From the NCBI RefSeq assembly GCF_918797505.1, contig NC_092802.1:16575883-16639882 (forward strand): 64,000 bases of DNA. Direction: 5' to 3'. This document shows, one piece after another, positions 10,617 to 21,149 of the stretch. The first letter of the stretch is position 1, and every line of letters starts with the position of its first letter. A model generated the notes under the pieces. It searched no databases, was not told the DNA's origin, and was given only the letters and a program-made list of their open reading frames with translations. The translations under genes and the position numbers were made by a program. This DNA comes from Bemisia tabaci (lineage: Eukaryota > Arthropoda > Insecta > Hemiptera > Aleyrodidae).

Positions 10617-11124
10617 ATGGAGATGTTGCATGTGTGAGAGATTTGCGATTTGACTGTTGATTCTAGTGTAAAAGTTTGCGAAAAACACGATGGTGCCACT
10701 AGTTTTCTCTGAAATCAACTCCCAAGCTCAAAAAAAGCTCTCAAGTTGAGGCCAAAATGAAGGGGACATCCCACGCTATCCCGAGAGTCCACCTCTACAT
10801 CAAGACAAACTCTCCATGCAAAGATAGGGAGCAAATACATTGACAGGGCTGCCACTTTATTTGGGGACTCTAAAACTGAAAACACGGCAACCCTGTCAAT
10901 GTATGTGCTCCCTATCTTTGCATGGAGAGTTTGTCTTGATGTAGGCGTGGACTCTCAGGATAGCGCGGGATATCCCCTCCATTTTGGCCTCAACTTGAGA
11001 GCTTTTTTTGAGCTCGGGAGTTGATTTCAAAGAAAACTAGTGGCACCATCGTGTTCCTCGCGAACTTTTACACTAAAATCATCAGTCAAATCGCAAATTC
11101 CTCACACATGCAACATCTTCATTC
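10617..11124. mobile_element. G-family ~508-bp palindrome (G1)
   Basis: ATGGAGATGTTGCATGTGTG at the left faces CACACATGCAACATCTTCAT at the right. The inner arms pair GCTCTCAAGTTGAGGCC with GGCCTCAACTTGAGAGC, and AACTCTCCATGCAAAGATAG with CTATCTTTGCATGGAGAGTT. Only a short loop (~60 bp around 10845-10890) is unpaired. No coding capacity. Confidence 0.8.
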
Positions 11125-11252
11125 CGTAACAATACGCTCAAGGCCCAAGAAGTGTCAACTCGTGACGTGAGTGGTTGAGCACCTGACGAGAGGCAAACGG
11201 CACTGGCTTCGCGGGATTTGGCGCGAGAAAGCGAGAGTCGCGTCCGGCAATG

Positions 11253-11504
11253 CTGCCATGTTAAATAAAAACACCGTATAAACCTATAGACGTTGCCAAA
11301 TTTCCTTCGGTAAATCTCGAATTTCCGTGAAAATTTGTTTATATTTTTCCTCCAATTTTTCAGAGAATTTCACTCGCAATTTCACGTAAGGCTCCTGAAA
11401 ATTTCAAGGAAAAATATTCATAACTTTCTTCGAAAAATACTATTTTCTATGAGGAAATTTGGCAACTCTCGAATGTTCATACGGCGGTCCTCCTGAGCAC
11501 GGCA
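11253..11504. mobile_element. A-family palindromic MITE
   Basis: The left end CTGCCATGTTAAATAAAAAC is diverged, followed by GACGTTGCCAAATTTCC. The right end reads TTTGGCAACTCTCGAATG, CATACGGCGG and TGAGCACGGCA. Length (252 bp) and internal order are typical. Confidence 0.75.
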
Positions 11505-11751
11505 AAATGGGCAGCCCGAGCTCGCGGCTGACAAAGGCAAGTCAACTTTCTGTGAGCTTCTCCTCAGCAAGCTCATGCGCGGCTCATCGGGAGCTCCTCT
11601 TAATGAAAGCGATTGTTCCGCCAGACCCCGTATAATAGCCGCATTGTCTACTGTCAACCGCCCGCCAGAACCTCACGCTGCAGCCAAATATGCGGGATAA
11701 TCCCTGTTTTCGCGCCCGAAAAATGTTCACACCCCAAGAGAAGATTACATA
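11505..11751. other. Unassigned spacer
   Basis: No repeat family or gene recognised. The 79-codon reverse frame at 11418-11657 overlaps the MITE. Confidence 0.35.
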
Positions 11752-11978
11752 CACTAGGAAAACAAATCACATTGAATCTATAGTCCAGACTCTTAAAAAC
11801 ATCGACAAGGAAAAGTACTCTTGATTCAATCAGAATCTAGCTTAAATCAAGAACCAAGCCTCTTAATTTAAGCAGATTTCGTTTTGATTCAAGCAAAAAT
11901 CCGATTAAAGAGTATTTTTTCTTGTCGATGCTTTCAAGAGTCGGGACTCTAGATACAACGTGTTTTTTTTCTAGGGTG
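11752..11978. mobile_element. B-family snap-back element (B1)
   Basis: Ends CACTAGGAAAACAAATC and TTTTTTTTCTAGGGTG. Inside, AGTCCAGACTCTTAAAAAC faces GAGTCGGGACTCT, and ACTCTTGATTCAATCAG faces the matching right arm. TA flanks both sides (11750-11751 and 11979-11980). Confidence 0.8.
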
Positions 11979-12262
11979 TAAATTGTTCTGATACTTTAAG
12001 TTTCGTTCAAAAACTCGCGAATAATTCGTCAGAAGTCGGTAAGGGGGAAGGCGGACTTTTGTCTCCGTTAAATACACTTATTTCTGTCAATGTCACCCTG
12101 AGGCTGCAACTTGCAAGTGAGCAGAGCAATGGACCATCATTGATTCGATCCAGAGTCAATCCTACCGGCTTGCGCCGCCTGATTGCTAACTAGGCTGCGA
12201 CGCGAAAAGGGCAGTATATCCCACCGAAAGACCAACCGAAAAATTTTAACCGCACGCCTGAG
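11979..12262. other. Unassigned spacer
   Basis: No recognised feature. Confidence 0.35.
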
Positions 12263-13076
12263 CAGGGTCAAATTTTCCTACTTGCCGACCATGGGCCGCC
12301 TGTATTTTGCCGCCCCTTCTCATTCGTTTTGAAACATCAATAAAAACCATCAAGTGAACGTGCCAGCGGGGGTGGGGTGCATAAGACGCGTTTACTCGTG
12401 TTGAGCACATTTTTTGGGAAAGCCCTGTCAACACTACTAGCAAAAGGTCACGGAACTTTGCGCAAAAGTCAAGTTTCGTAAAACTATCTCTAATGGAAAA
12501 GGCCTTCCATTCAAAAGAAATGAACGAAAAAATCACGAAAGAACAAACACAAAATTTGAATTAATGATTTTCACTTCAGCCACCGCGCCGCGCCGACCGC
12601 ACCGTGTTTGGCGCAATGCGTGAAGTATTCATGCAGTCTTGTAGGCGCTATTCGTTTCACGCTGACCGCAATGACCGCACTGTGTTTGATGCAATGCGTG
12701 AAGTATTCGTGCAGTCTTGTAGGCGCTAATATGTGTTACATGCCAATTGCCGCGCCGAGGGCTTCTCCTTTTCATCTCAAGTCCTCGTCATCATTTCTCC
12801 CTAAGTCGCGCCGTTCCAGGCCAAATTGTGTGTTTGGTTTCTCTCCTAACTGACTAATTAAAGGTGCTGTCTCTTATATCACTGAAAGACGACATAATTA
12901 GAAATTACTATACTCTCAGGAAATGAGAGATTTGGTCGCCTTTCCTCGTTTGTAATTTTTTTTTTCTAAATCTGATTTTTTTATACCTACATGTAAATAA
13001 ATTGCAAAATTTGCCGCCCCCTGGATTTGCCGCCATGGGCCGCGGCCCATGTGGCCATTCTCTTAATCCGGCCCTG
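12263..13076. mobile_element. F-family hAT element, reverse orientation (F4)
   Basis: Begins CAGGGTCAAATTTTCC (diverged end) and finishes TCTTAATCCGGCCCTG. The flanking octamers CGCCTGAG (12255-12262) and CGCCTGAC (13077-13084) match at 7 of 8 positions. Two minisatellite units lie near 12605-12735. It is read in the opposite direction to F1-F3 (GCCGCC...GGCCGCCTGT end first). No transposase. Confidence 0.85.
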
Positions 13077-13502
13077 CGCCTGACTTATTTTGTATTTTAC
13101 TTTCAATGTTAACACTACATGTTGGTCACTATTTCCAATAACTGTGTCCACCAGGGGAGGAAAAGGGGCTGAATGAGGTTTTTGGTCGAAATAATTCACT
13201 TTTAAATTGTTTTTAGCGCTCTTGATCATTTTTATTCTCATTTACTGGTTAACTATGGGGCGCTGTCATCCCTTACTCAGCTCTGCCGGTTCTTCCGATG
13301 CTTCAATCCAATCATCCGAGGTTCAACTTCCTGATTTCACATAAATGCTATGATGTGCACGTCGCCCATTGCACTACGTGGCGACCCTAGCGAAGAGTTC
13401 ATCGCCAGGGTTGACAAACGGACTTGAAACTCTCCTTTCTTTGCCGGCCAGGTTGTACCGACCTACGTCACGGAGTAAACAATTCTCAAGATTCAAACAC
13501 CG
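13077..13502. other. Unassigned spacer
   Basis: No recognised repeat or gene. Confidence 0.35.
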
Positions 13503-14018
13503 TTTTTACTTTCTCGCTCCCCTAGGGTAGAGGAAGTATTGTCATCCTGCAAGAGGGAAAAAGTGTTGAAATTCCATCATTTCTCGACCTTTTAAGGTCC
13601 CAATAGTCAAAATACCCATACTTGAAAAAATGTGTCCGTCCGTCAGGCGTCCCCCAAATCTGTCTACAGCGATATCTCAGAATCTATCTGTTCGATTTCA
13701 TTCAAAAGCAGAGAACACCATATCCATGGTCTCCTCATGCACGTCAGACGATTTTGGGGTACGCTAAAATTTGGGGGGGGGGGGCTAGGGATCGAGGTCT
13801 ATTTTTACTTTCTTGCTCCCCTAGAGTAGAGAGGAAGTATTGTCATCCTCCAAGAAAAAGAAAAAAAAAAGTTGAAATTTCATCATTTCTAGACGTTTTA
13901 AGGTCCCAGGAGTCAAAATAACCATACTTGAAAAAATGTGTGTCCGTCCGTGTGGCGTTGTCCCCCAAATCTGTCTACAGCGATATCTCAGAATCTATCT
14001 GTTCGATTTCATTCAAAA
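13503..14018 (+). repeat. ~200-bp direct repeat, two copies
   Basis: Copy 1 (13503-13710) and copy 2 (13802-14018) share TTTTACTTTCTCGCTCCCCT, AGGAAGTATTGTCATCCT, AAAAAATGTGTCCGTCCG and CAGCGATATCTCAGAATC in the same order. A poly-G run (13773-13784) lies between them. Probably part of a dispersed element. No inverted ends seen. Confidence 0.7.
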
Positions 14019-14630
14019 TATTTCTCTTTGGGCTTGGTTCAGTTTGTGTATTTATCCCCCATCCTAACACAAAATTTTGGTTGACTTTTCTACTGTAGTA
14101 GTCATACGCTCCTTTGCCTTAGGCGGCGACAGAAACTCGGATCGGGAGTTGATCTGGCGTCGGGAGCGTCGCGTCGCCGTCGGATCGGCCGTGCGGCCGG
14201 GGCAAGGCGTTATTAGTCCGGCTTCGGCGTTACACAGCAATTACCTCTAATTACCTATATCATACAACAAATAACAATGAGCCTGTCAGGGTTATTAACG
14301 TCTATTATTATAATACGCGGGTATAAATCTGCCTCGGTCCAGGCTCGGATCGGGAGCGGTGCCGCCGCGCCACCGATTCCCTTCTTCGGAAGCCCCGGCG
14401 TCCGATCCACTCGACAATCGCCTAAAACTTCGCGGATGACTGTCAAGTCCCTTTCCCGAGCGCCGCGCGCCGTTGACGATAAGTCTTCCGAGGGGACTTT
14501 CACTTTGGTGCTTTTTAAGGAGGAGACGAGGCAGAAGGAGGGTGAAGTCGAGGGCAATGGAGTAAATTTATCGCAGAGAAAAAAAAATATACAAATAGTA
14601 TTTATATAGTTATGTGTAAAGATGTGAGCT
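14019..14630. other. GC-rich spacer
   Basis: Locally GC-rich (14110-14520). Two overlapping open frames (14255-14689 minus, 14277-14609 plus) have no recognisable domain and oppose each other, so I do not call either. Confidence 0.4.
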
Positions 14631-14735
14631 CTATTAGCCCCGCGAAATGGTGTGGACCCATCACCATTTCTCCACCTTGTTACATACAATTTCGGGCCAC
14701 TTCTTAGTGTTATATTTTTTCAGTTATGGGTAAAT
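14631..14735. mobile_element. K-family right-half fragment
   Basis: CCCCGCGAAATGGTGTGGAC, CATCACCATTTCTCCACC, TTGTTACATACAATTTCGGG and CACTTCTTAGTGTTATATTT. It preserves the outer right end that is missing from K1 and K2. Confidence 0.6.
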
Positions 14736-14783
14736 TTATATGGTTTATTGTGCTCGATACTGGATGGCCTTACAAACGGTCGC

Positions 14784-15557
14784 GTGGGGATTCGGCCGGT
14801 GGGGATTCGGCCGGTCGGATTTTTCGTGGGGTTTCGGCCGGTTTCCGATTTATTATCCAGAGTGTGGAAAGTTTGGCAACAATGTACTATATCCTGTATT
14901 ATATCCTGACGCAAAATTGCACGGGTGTAACTTTCATTTTAACCAGTCAATTTGGAGGAAAGTTCAGGAATTGGGTCTCAGCGTTGAGTATAAAGCTGAT
15001 ACTGCCATAAGAGATCATATTAGAAAATGTGCCTCTTGGCATTTATTGACCTTGATGAGCAAGATGATGCCTGGTTCATTATTATGGAGGATTGCCCATT
15101 ACACGATAACATTTTGAAATTTAATGATTATTTTGTGGAAAAATGGCTGGATAATCCAAACATCCCGCAGGAAATGTGGAATTGCTCCTCTGTTTGTGAC
15201 CGTACAAATAATTTGGTGGAATGTTGGAACTCCCAGGTGAACAAACTCGTTAAGAAGAAACAACCAAATTTCATGTGTTGTTAAAAATTTTGAAAGAAGA
15301 TGCCACTCGATCCTTACTAGAAGTCCAGGAAATAAACGTCGGGATGCCGCTGAAGAAAAGGAGTAAAAAATATGCGGACCTAAATGATCGCATCACGAAC
15401 ATTTTGCTACAGTATATCGAGCACAAGAACCTTAAGAAATGTTTGGACCGGCTATCAACTGTAAATGAACTGTAAATTTTAGATATGTAAGTACACTACG
15501 TTGTTGCCAAACTTTCCATACTCTGAATAATAAATCAGAAACCGGCCGAATCCCCAC
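14784..15557 (+). mobile_element. Internally deleted Mutator-like (MULE) element with terminal inverted repeats
   Basis: The left end (14784-14885) carries GGGGATTCGGCCGG twice, then GGTTTCCGATTTATTATCC and GGAAAGTTTGGCAACAA. The right end (about 15490-15557) is the reverse complement: TTGTTGCCAAACTTTCC, AATAAATCAGAAACCGG and CCGAATCCCCAC. Between them lies only the C-terminal part of a MULE-type transposase. Large part-coding deletions between TIRs are common for this class. The outermost boundaries and the target duplication (usually 8-11 bp) are not clear. Confidence 0.65.
14850..15475 (+). pseudogene. MULE-type transposase, C-terminal remnant, frameshifted
   Basis: Three frames join up along one protein. 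The first (to about 15046) reads PDAKLHGCNFHFNQSIWRKV, resembling the GC-F-HF-Q-W-KVQ-LGL block of MULE transposases. The second (about 15030-15272) includes LAFID, NDYFVEKWL and DRTNNLVECWNSQVN, matching the RTNN-E-W region just after the catalytic core. The third (15275-15475) is a lysine/leucine-rich helical tail ending in a stop. The N-terminal half, with the first catalytic acidic residues, is absent because the left inverted repeat abuts this segment. With two frame breaks it cannot make active enzyme. The family assignment rests on motif memory, so it is probable, not certain. Confidence 0.65.
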
Positions 15558-15593
15558 CTAATCTGACAAACAGGGCTACGCCTTGGAGTTTCG

Positions 15594-16333
15594 TGGAAGA
15601 AGAAGAAGAAAAGGATAGAAAAGGAAGAAGCAGAAAGGGAAGGAGGAAGGAGGAGGAGAGGAGGAGGGAGGAAGGAAGGAGATGAGGAAAATTGTGAAGA
15701 AATAATAGGAAGGAGGAAGAAAAAAGGAAGGAGGAGTAGGAGGAGAAGAGGATGATGAAGAGGGCAAAGAAGACGAAGAAAAATAAGAGGAAGGAGAAGG
15801 AGCAGAAGGAGTAGATGATGATGAAAAAGAAGGAAATAAAGATGATGATGAAGAGAAGGATGAAGATGGTGAAAAATAAGGAGAAGGAGGTTACGAAGAA
15901 AAAGAATAAGAAAAAAGAAGATAATGAAGAAGAAGGAGAAGAAAATAATGAAGAAGGAGAAGCAGATGAAGATGAAGATGAAGATAAGAATGAAGAAGAA
16001 GGAGAAGTAAATAAGGAAGACGAAGAAGAAGAAGAACGAAATTATGAAGAAGAAAGAGCATAAAATAAAGATGAAGAAGAAGAAAATGAGGAAGGAGAAA
16101 AAGATGATGAAGGAGAAGAGGGAGACGCATCTGAGCATTGAACTAATATTTCACTGACATAATTTTCATTTTATTAACATAAGAATGAGACGGAGAGGAA
16201 GAAAAAGAAAAAAATAAAAAAGAGGAGATGCGACGATGAAGGAGTGGAAGAAGGAGAAAGGAAGAAAGAAAAAAAGAGCAGGAAAGAAAGATGAAAGACT
16301 ATAAGAAGATAAATAAGAAGGAAAATAATAATT
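15594..16333 (+). repeat. Long homopurine (GAA/GGA-rich) tract
   Basis: 15594-16133 is almost entirely A and G on the plus strand, with drifting GAA, GGA and GATGAA motifs. A 50-base mixed gap follows, then a shorter purine tract at 16183-16333. It creates misleading open frames on both strands (lysine/glutamate-rich plus, leucine/phenylalanine-rich minus). Such tracts can form triplex (H-) DNA. Confidence 0.85.
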
Positions 16334-16372
16334 TTAGTTTGACTCGTCAAATTTGTGTTTTACGATGAATTT

Positions 16373-16570
16373 AATGGACCACTGGACACGGTACGAATCT
16401 TGCATGTTTTCAAACCAAAATTTCTGAACTAATTGGATAAAATTCACTGAATCAACAGTAATAAACCCCTAAGTAATTGAGATATTAACTGTTTTAGTTT
16501 TTGATTGCGGGGATTATCTCGATTAGACCATAATTCTAATCAGTGGAGGATATTGTCCAGTTGGTCCCAC
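16373..16570. mobile_element. Q-family fragment
   Basis: ATGGACCACTGGACACGGTA then CGAATCTTGCATG and AAACCAAAATTTC match the left end of the full Q copy at 51040-51592. The right end is not found here. Confidence 0.55.
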
Positions 16571-17067
16571 GCTAAAAAATGCGGTTTCCCTGCATTTAAA
16601 AATACGGAGAAGTTGCAGGAAAGTGGGGAATTTTTACGCTCACTTGCCCCCTCCAGCAATTTCAGAGACTAGCAAAAGAATGGTGGTTTCCGTGATGAGC
16701 CCGTCCTTGATCAACTAGGAGTTGTAGTTTTAAAGCACTTTCATTTTAAGTGTATAAAACGCCTGACAGCAGGCAAACAGCACAGCAGACAACGGCCAGT
16801 GATGGCACTGATGGCGTGATCGGAGCGCTGTAGAATAAACTCGTTCTCTAACACCTGAAGGCGAGGTCAATAAATTCATCATCAGTGCATTGGCCCGCCA
16901 TGCTTTTACTCTTATGGGAGATCGCAAGCATCAAATGTAATGTAATAACTTATTTTTGTGGATTTAATGTCTTGTTATATTTCTGACGTACGAGCAACGC
17001 TTCATCTCTCTGAATGAATTTTGCTTTCAAATCGAATTACAAACAATAGAAAAGGTTACCACTTACA
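16571..17067. other. Unassigned spacer
   Basis: No gene or shared repeat recognised. Confidence 0.35.
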
Positions 17068-17278
17068 ATGCCGTGCTAAGGAAGAACGCCGTATAAACAT
17101 TCAAGACTTGCCAAAAAAATTTTGGATGAAATGTTTATTTTTAAGGAATTTTATGAATATTTTTCCCTGAAATTTTCAGTAACTTAGAATGAAATGGCGA
17201 ACAGGGAAATTCGTGTTTTATCAAAGAGAACTTGGCAACGCCTGAAAGTTCATACGGTGTTTTTCCTTAGCACAGCAG
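17068..17278. mobile_element. A-family palindromic MITE, internally shortened
   Basis: Left end TGCCGTGCTAAGGAAGAACG, right end TTTTTCCTTAGCACAGCAG. At 211 bp it is about 40 bp shorter than full copies, the loss being in the middle. Confidence 0.75.
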
Positions 17279-17781
17279 TACACAGAAGTGGAGAAAGATA
17301 GTTGATTAGTCCATTCAGCTATACATGATCTTCAAATTTACCGGCCAGTGCCAAGACTGTCTTTTAAATGTGCTTTACTTTGGAGACTTAAACGCAGAAC
17401 TAGAAAAGTAAACTAACGAATGCAAACGGTTGCATTCAACAGAAAACTGAGATTTCTTTTTTATTAATGAAATGAATGTACGGCTCGATCTCTCCGCAGA
17501 TGCCTGTTCACTCGTTGGTCCTTTAAATGTGCGTTACTTCGCAGTTCGCAGACTTAAACGCAGATCAGAAAAGTAAACTAACGAATGCAAACGGATGTAA
17601 CATGTATTTTTCAAATTGATAATTATTCGTACTCCGGGGGACCCTCCCGGGTTCGCTGTTTTATCGGCCATCTTCACACCCATAGGTTGCTATGGTACTA
17701 CTTACTAGGTTGTTACGCCACTAGGTTCGGTGAACAATTGCTCTGGAAAGAATTAAAATGGCGGCGGAAATTTATGAACAT
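17279..17781. repeat. Spacer with a ~75-bp direct repeat
   Basis: TTTAAATGTGC, GACTTAAACGCAGA and GAAAAGTAAACTAACGAATG, in that order at about 17355-17425, recur at about 17519-17598. Nothing else recognised. Confidence 0.5.
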
Positions 17782-18018
17782 CGCACAGTGGATCGGGTCA
17801 ATTCGGGAGGTCGGACATGAGATTTTTGACTAAAACTGCAAACGTTGATGTTTATTTCGTCACATTTAAAATTTTACGGGGTGCCATTTGAAGAGAATTT
17901 CACGAGGAAACCAATGGAGCCACTTTTGGAACCTCTAAATTTTGTATAAACGGAGTTATATGCGTTTAAAGTTACTAAATTTTGTCGGACCTCTCCTAAT
18001 GACTCGATCTACTGTGCG
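17782..18018. mobile_element. H-family ~240-bp palindrome (H1)
   Basis: Ends CGCACAGTGGATCGGGTCAA and TGACTCGATCTACTGTGCG are inverted. The inner arms GAGGTCGGACATGA and TTGTCGGACCTCTCC also pair. The region 17957-18057, which includes the right third of this element, is duplicated at 18563-18663. Confidence 0.75.
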
Positions 18019-18057
18019 TCGTATGGCGCTTGTGATACTTCGGTCGGCAGGTGACAA

Positions 18058-18562
18058 TGGAGATGTTGCATGTGTGAGGAATTTGCGATTTGATTGTTGA
18101 TTCTTACGTAAAAGTTCGCGAGAAACACGATGGTGCCACTGGTTTTCTCTGAAATCATCTCCCAAGCTCAAAAAAAGCTCTCAAGTTGAGGCCAAAATGG
18201 AGGGGATATCCCACGCTATCCTGAGAGTCCACCTCTACATCAAGACAAACTCTCCATGCAAAGATAGGGAGCAAATACATTGACAGGGCTGCCACTTTAT
18301 TTGGGGACTCCAAAACTGAAAACACGGCAACCCTGCTAATGTATTTGCTCCCTATCTTTGCATGGAGAGTTTGTCTTGATGTAGAGGTGGACACTCAGGA
18401 TAGCGTGGGATATCCCCTCCATTTTGGCCTCAACTTGAGAGCTTTTTTTGAGCTTGGGAGTTGATATCAGAGAAAACCAGTGGCACCATCGTGTTTCTCT
18501 CGAACTTTTACACAAGAATCAGTAGTCAAGTCGCAAATTCCTCACACATGCAACATCTCCAT
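18058..18562. mobile_element. G-family ~505-bp palindrome (G2)
   Basis: Same structure as the copy at 10617: TGGAGATGTTGCATGTGTGA faces CACACATGCAACATCTCCA, with CTCAAGTTGAGGCCAAAATG and its complement further in. It is bracketed by 101-bp direct repeats (17957-18057 and 18563-18663). No coding capacity. Confidence 0.85.
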
Positions 18563-18663
18563 TATAAGCGTTTAAAGTTTCTAAATTTTGTCGGACCTCT
18601 CCTATTGACTCGATCCACTGTGCGTCGTATGGCGCTTGTGATACTTCGGTCGGCAGGTGACAA

Positions 18664-18918
18664 TTCACCCGCGACTCGCCTAATTTTTGGAAATAATCAA
18701 AATATGACTCGGAATCAGTTATTGTTGGAATCGGTGAGGATGCGTGGGACTAGCTACCCAAGCTAAGCTCCAACTCGCGGTCTGATTCTCATTGTCAGGT
18801 CACTCCACGTCCTTGCCGGGCGGCGGCGGCAGTGGCGGCTCCAAGTCGGAGCCGAGAGCGATAAGTCAGAATTTGCATTGTGCATGAAGCTCTCCGGTCT
18901 CAGGCCGGGACGCAATGC
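18664..18918. other. Unassigned spacer
   Basis: No repeat or gene recognised. Confidence 0.35.
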
Positions 18919-19467
18919 TGCCGTGCTAAGGAAGAACGCCGTATGAGCCTTCAGACGTCGCCATACCTCCTTCAATACTACCGTGCTAGAGAAGAACGCC
19001 GTTGACATCAGAGTCGCAGTTCCTGAAAAAAAAAAACACATTGGATCTAGAGTCCAGACTCTTGAAAACATTGACAAGAAAAAGTACTCTTGATTCAATC
19101 AGATTTAAGCTTAAATCAAAAGGAAATCCGCTCAAATTAAGAGGCTTGGTTCTTGATTTAAGCTTAAATCTGATTGAATCAAGAGTATTTTTTCTTGTCG
19201 ATGTTTTTAAGAGTCTGGACTCTAGATCCAATGTGTTTTTTTTCCAGTGCTATGACTTCGAGTCGCAGTTTCTCGAAGATGTTCATTTTCAGAAAAGTTA
19301 TGAATATTTTTCCTTGAAGTTTTAAAGACTTTTCGGTGGAATTGCGAGCAAAATTATCAAAAAAATTGGAAGAAAAATATTCATAAGTTTACCTGGAAAT
19401 TTGTGTTTTATCGAAGGAAATTTGGCAACGCCTGGAGGCGCGTACGGCGGGTTTCCTTAGCATGGCA
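18919..19467. mobile_element. A-family MITE split by a B element
   Basis: Starts CTGCCGTGCTAAGGAAGAAC. A second partial A start (CTACCGTGCTAGAGAAGAAC) lies at 18978, so two left ends overlap. After the B copy (19023-19249) the A body resumes with AAGTTATGAATATTTTTCC and ends TTTCCTTAGCATGGCAG. Confidence 0.7.
19023..19249. mobile_element. B-family snap-back element (B2)
   Basis: CTGAAAAAAAAAAACACATT at the left, then TGGATCTAGAGTCCAGACTC; ATGTGTTTTTTTTCCAGTG at the right. The whole ~227 bp folds back on itself around AGCTTAAATC...GATTTAAGCT. The 2-bp flanks do not match. Instead a ~20-bp imperfect direct repeat (core GAGTCGCAGTT) lies at 19001-19022 and 19250-19272. Confidence 0.8.
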
Positions 19468-19770
19468 GAATAGAACAATAATTTACTGGGAAAATTGTGA
19501 ACATTTTTCTTCGAACTTTTCAGACAATTTTGTACACAATTTTTTCTAAAATACGTGATTTTTTTTTTCTTTTTTTAAAAAAAAATTCTATTTTAGTTTA
19601 ACGTGACTACTACAAGTATTTCCTCGTATCTATCTACGTGATTTAAAACTAAAACTAAACGAATTGCATTAACTTTACAGAATAACGTTAGATGATACAA
19701 TGATTATCGAAAATTTTAAGGAGGAATATCCATCACTTTTCCACAAAATACATGTGTTATCCGGGTTTAT
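19468..19770. repeat. A-family debris split by an A/T-rich insert
   Basis: 19480-19555 (TTACTGGGAAAATTGTGAAC, CAGACAATTTTGTACACAAT) and about 19700-19760 resemble A-element interiors. Between them are a T/A homopolymer and unmatched sequence (19560-19690). Confidence 0.45.
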
Positions 19771-20000
19771 TTTTAGGAAAATGTTAGTTAGCCTATAATG
19801 AATTTAGTCCTGCGAATCTAAAGGGAAAAAAATTTCCAAAAAGAGAGCACCCAGTGATATTACAGCACATCTCTCCGAGGATTGTGGTGTCTGCGCCCAA
19901 ATTTTGGAAAACCACCTTGATTGACGCATAACCTAAAAAAAAGAGAAAAAAAGCGGGGTGAATTTGGCACAGAGACAAGAGACTCTCCACTGGCCTCTTG

Positions 20001-20490
20001 GCGACAGGTGGAAGCTTTTACTTCTGGGAATTCAACACTTCCTTATGGACAATTATAAGGGAGCAACAGTCATCACTCTTTTTTTGACTGTTGACTTACC
20101 TACATGGTGGATGATGAGCTTCGGGGTGACGTCATGAACCAAATAAGTTTCCCAAACTTCGGCTTGTTTGCAAAACGAAACTGTCCAACGTTGTTAAACA
20201 TCAACCATGTAGTAAGGGCCGTTTTAAGATCTCTTGTCAACCTCTGGTCACCAAACCAGTGGTCAGATTCTGACCAGCAGTCAATCTGCTAATCAGCCAA
20301 CTACTGGTTTGCGAGAGAGAACAAAGGCTGACCGGGACTTGACCTGAAGAAAACTGGGAGTCATACACACGTATACCTCGGGTCGGCTCAACCACCAGTT
20401 TGAAAAGCACCTGCCGAGAGGTCTTACATCGGCCTAAGTCAAAAGTTTAATGCTGAAGTCCCGAAAGTAAAAGCTTCCACCATGGCCAAG
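20001..20490. repeat. N-family inverted repeat
   Basis: GTGGAAGCTTTTACTTCTGG near 20008 faces AAAGTAAAAGCTTCCACC near 20464. AAGGGAGCAACAGTCATC and CTGGTCACCAAACCAGTGGT lie inside. A second copy lies at about 47505-47870. Non-coding. Confidence 0.6.
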
Positions 20491-20516
20491 ATACGAGTGG
20501 AGGATCTCTTGTCTCT

Positions 20517-20556
20517 GATTTGGCAACTCTCGAGTGTTCATACGGCGTTCTTGCGT
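20517..20556. repeat. A-family end fragment
   Basis: TTTGGCAACTCTCGAGTG, TTCATACGGCGTTCTTGCG: a solo right end. Confidence 0.55.
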
Positions 20557-21149
20557 AGCCCCAGAATGGCGGAGAGCGACACCGGCATCGGGACTGACCA
20601 TTAGACCCGCGCGGCCGATAAGTTTTAATCATGAACAAATGTAACAAAATCATTACCGGCCGGCCCATTAACCAGCGGTCGCGGCCGCTAAAACGTCCCG
20701 GGGAACACTCGTACATATTCAATGCGTTTTATCGAGGTGTCGTCGCTGGCGTGCCGGAGCGCGGTAACTCTTGCACAATAATGGCTCCATTATCGGGAGG
20801 ATGCGAAGACAATGCGGCCCGGGTCGCCCTCATTAATATGTATAAGTCCGAGTCATTAACATTTTTTACCCCCGCGTCATGATTAAGATGTCACGGCTCC
20901 CGTCTCCGCGGAGGGGGTGGGGTGGTGGGGGTGGTGGGGGGTGGTGGGGGTGGTGGGGGTGGTGGGGGGCGGTGACTTCACCCCCTCGTGTTGTCGTGGC
21001 CGCGGCGGGCCTCAACTTCTTCCTGGGCCTCTTTGATCCGGCGTCCGATCTCGCGGATTCACTCCCACATGCGTGTTGTCATTTCGCCGTGTTGCCAAGC
21101 TGTTTTGTTTTTTGTTTCTTTGTCTTTTTGCAGGTGTAATGACTTATAC
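20557..21149. other. GC-rich spacer with a G-run cluster
   Basis: Contains GC-rich sequence with NotI-like sites (20600-20700) and, at 20911-20974, tandem GGTGGGGGT units with at least eight G-runs of 4 or more, a strong G-quadruplex candidate. The 83- to 91-codon frames here oppose each other and show no domain. Confidence 0.5.

Noticed and set aside
14255..14689. 144-codon minus and 110-codon plus frames
   Set aside because: They oppose each other in GC-rich DNA, where stop codons are rare, and neither has motifs.
15815..16063. Lysine/glutamate-rich 82-codon frame
   Set aside because: It is only the homopurine tract read as GAA/AAG codons, and the opposite strand is equally open.
15479..16138. 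219-codon minus frame rich in Leu, Phe and Ser
   Set aside because: It translates the polypyrimidine strand and then the MULE right inverted repeat; there is no protein-like composition.
18986..19325. Frames with SLDSRSNVFFF-type peptides in every B element (also at 22667, 26844 and 36245)
   Set aside because: Both strands give similar peptides because B is a palindrome, and copies carry different stops. Not a gene.
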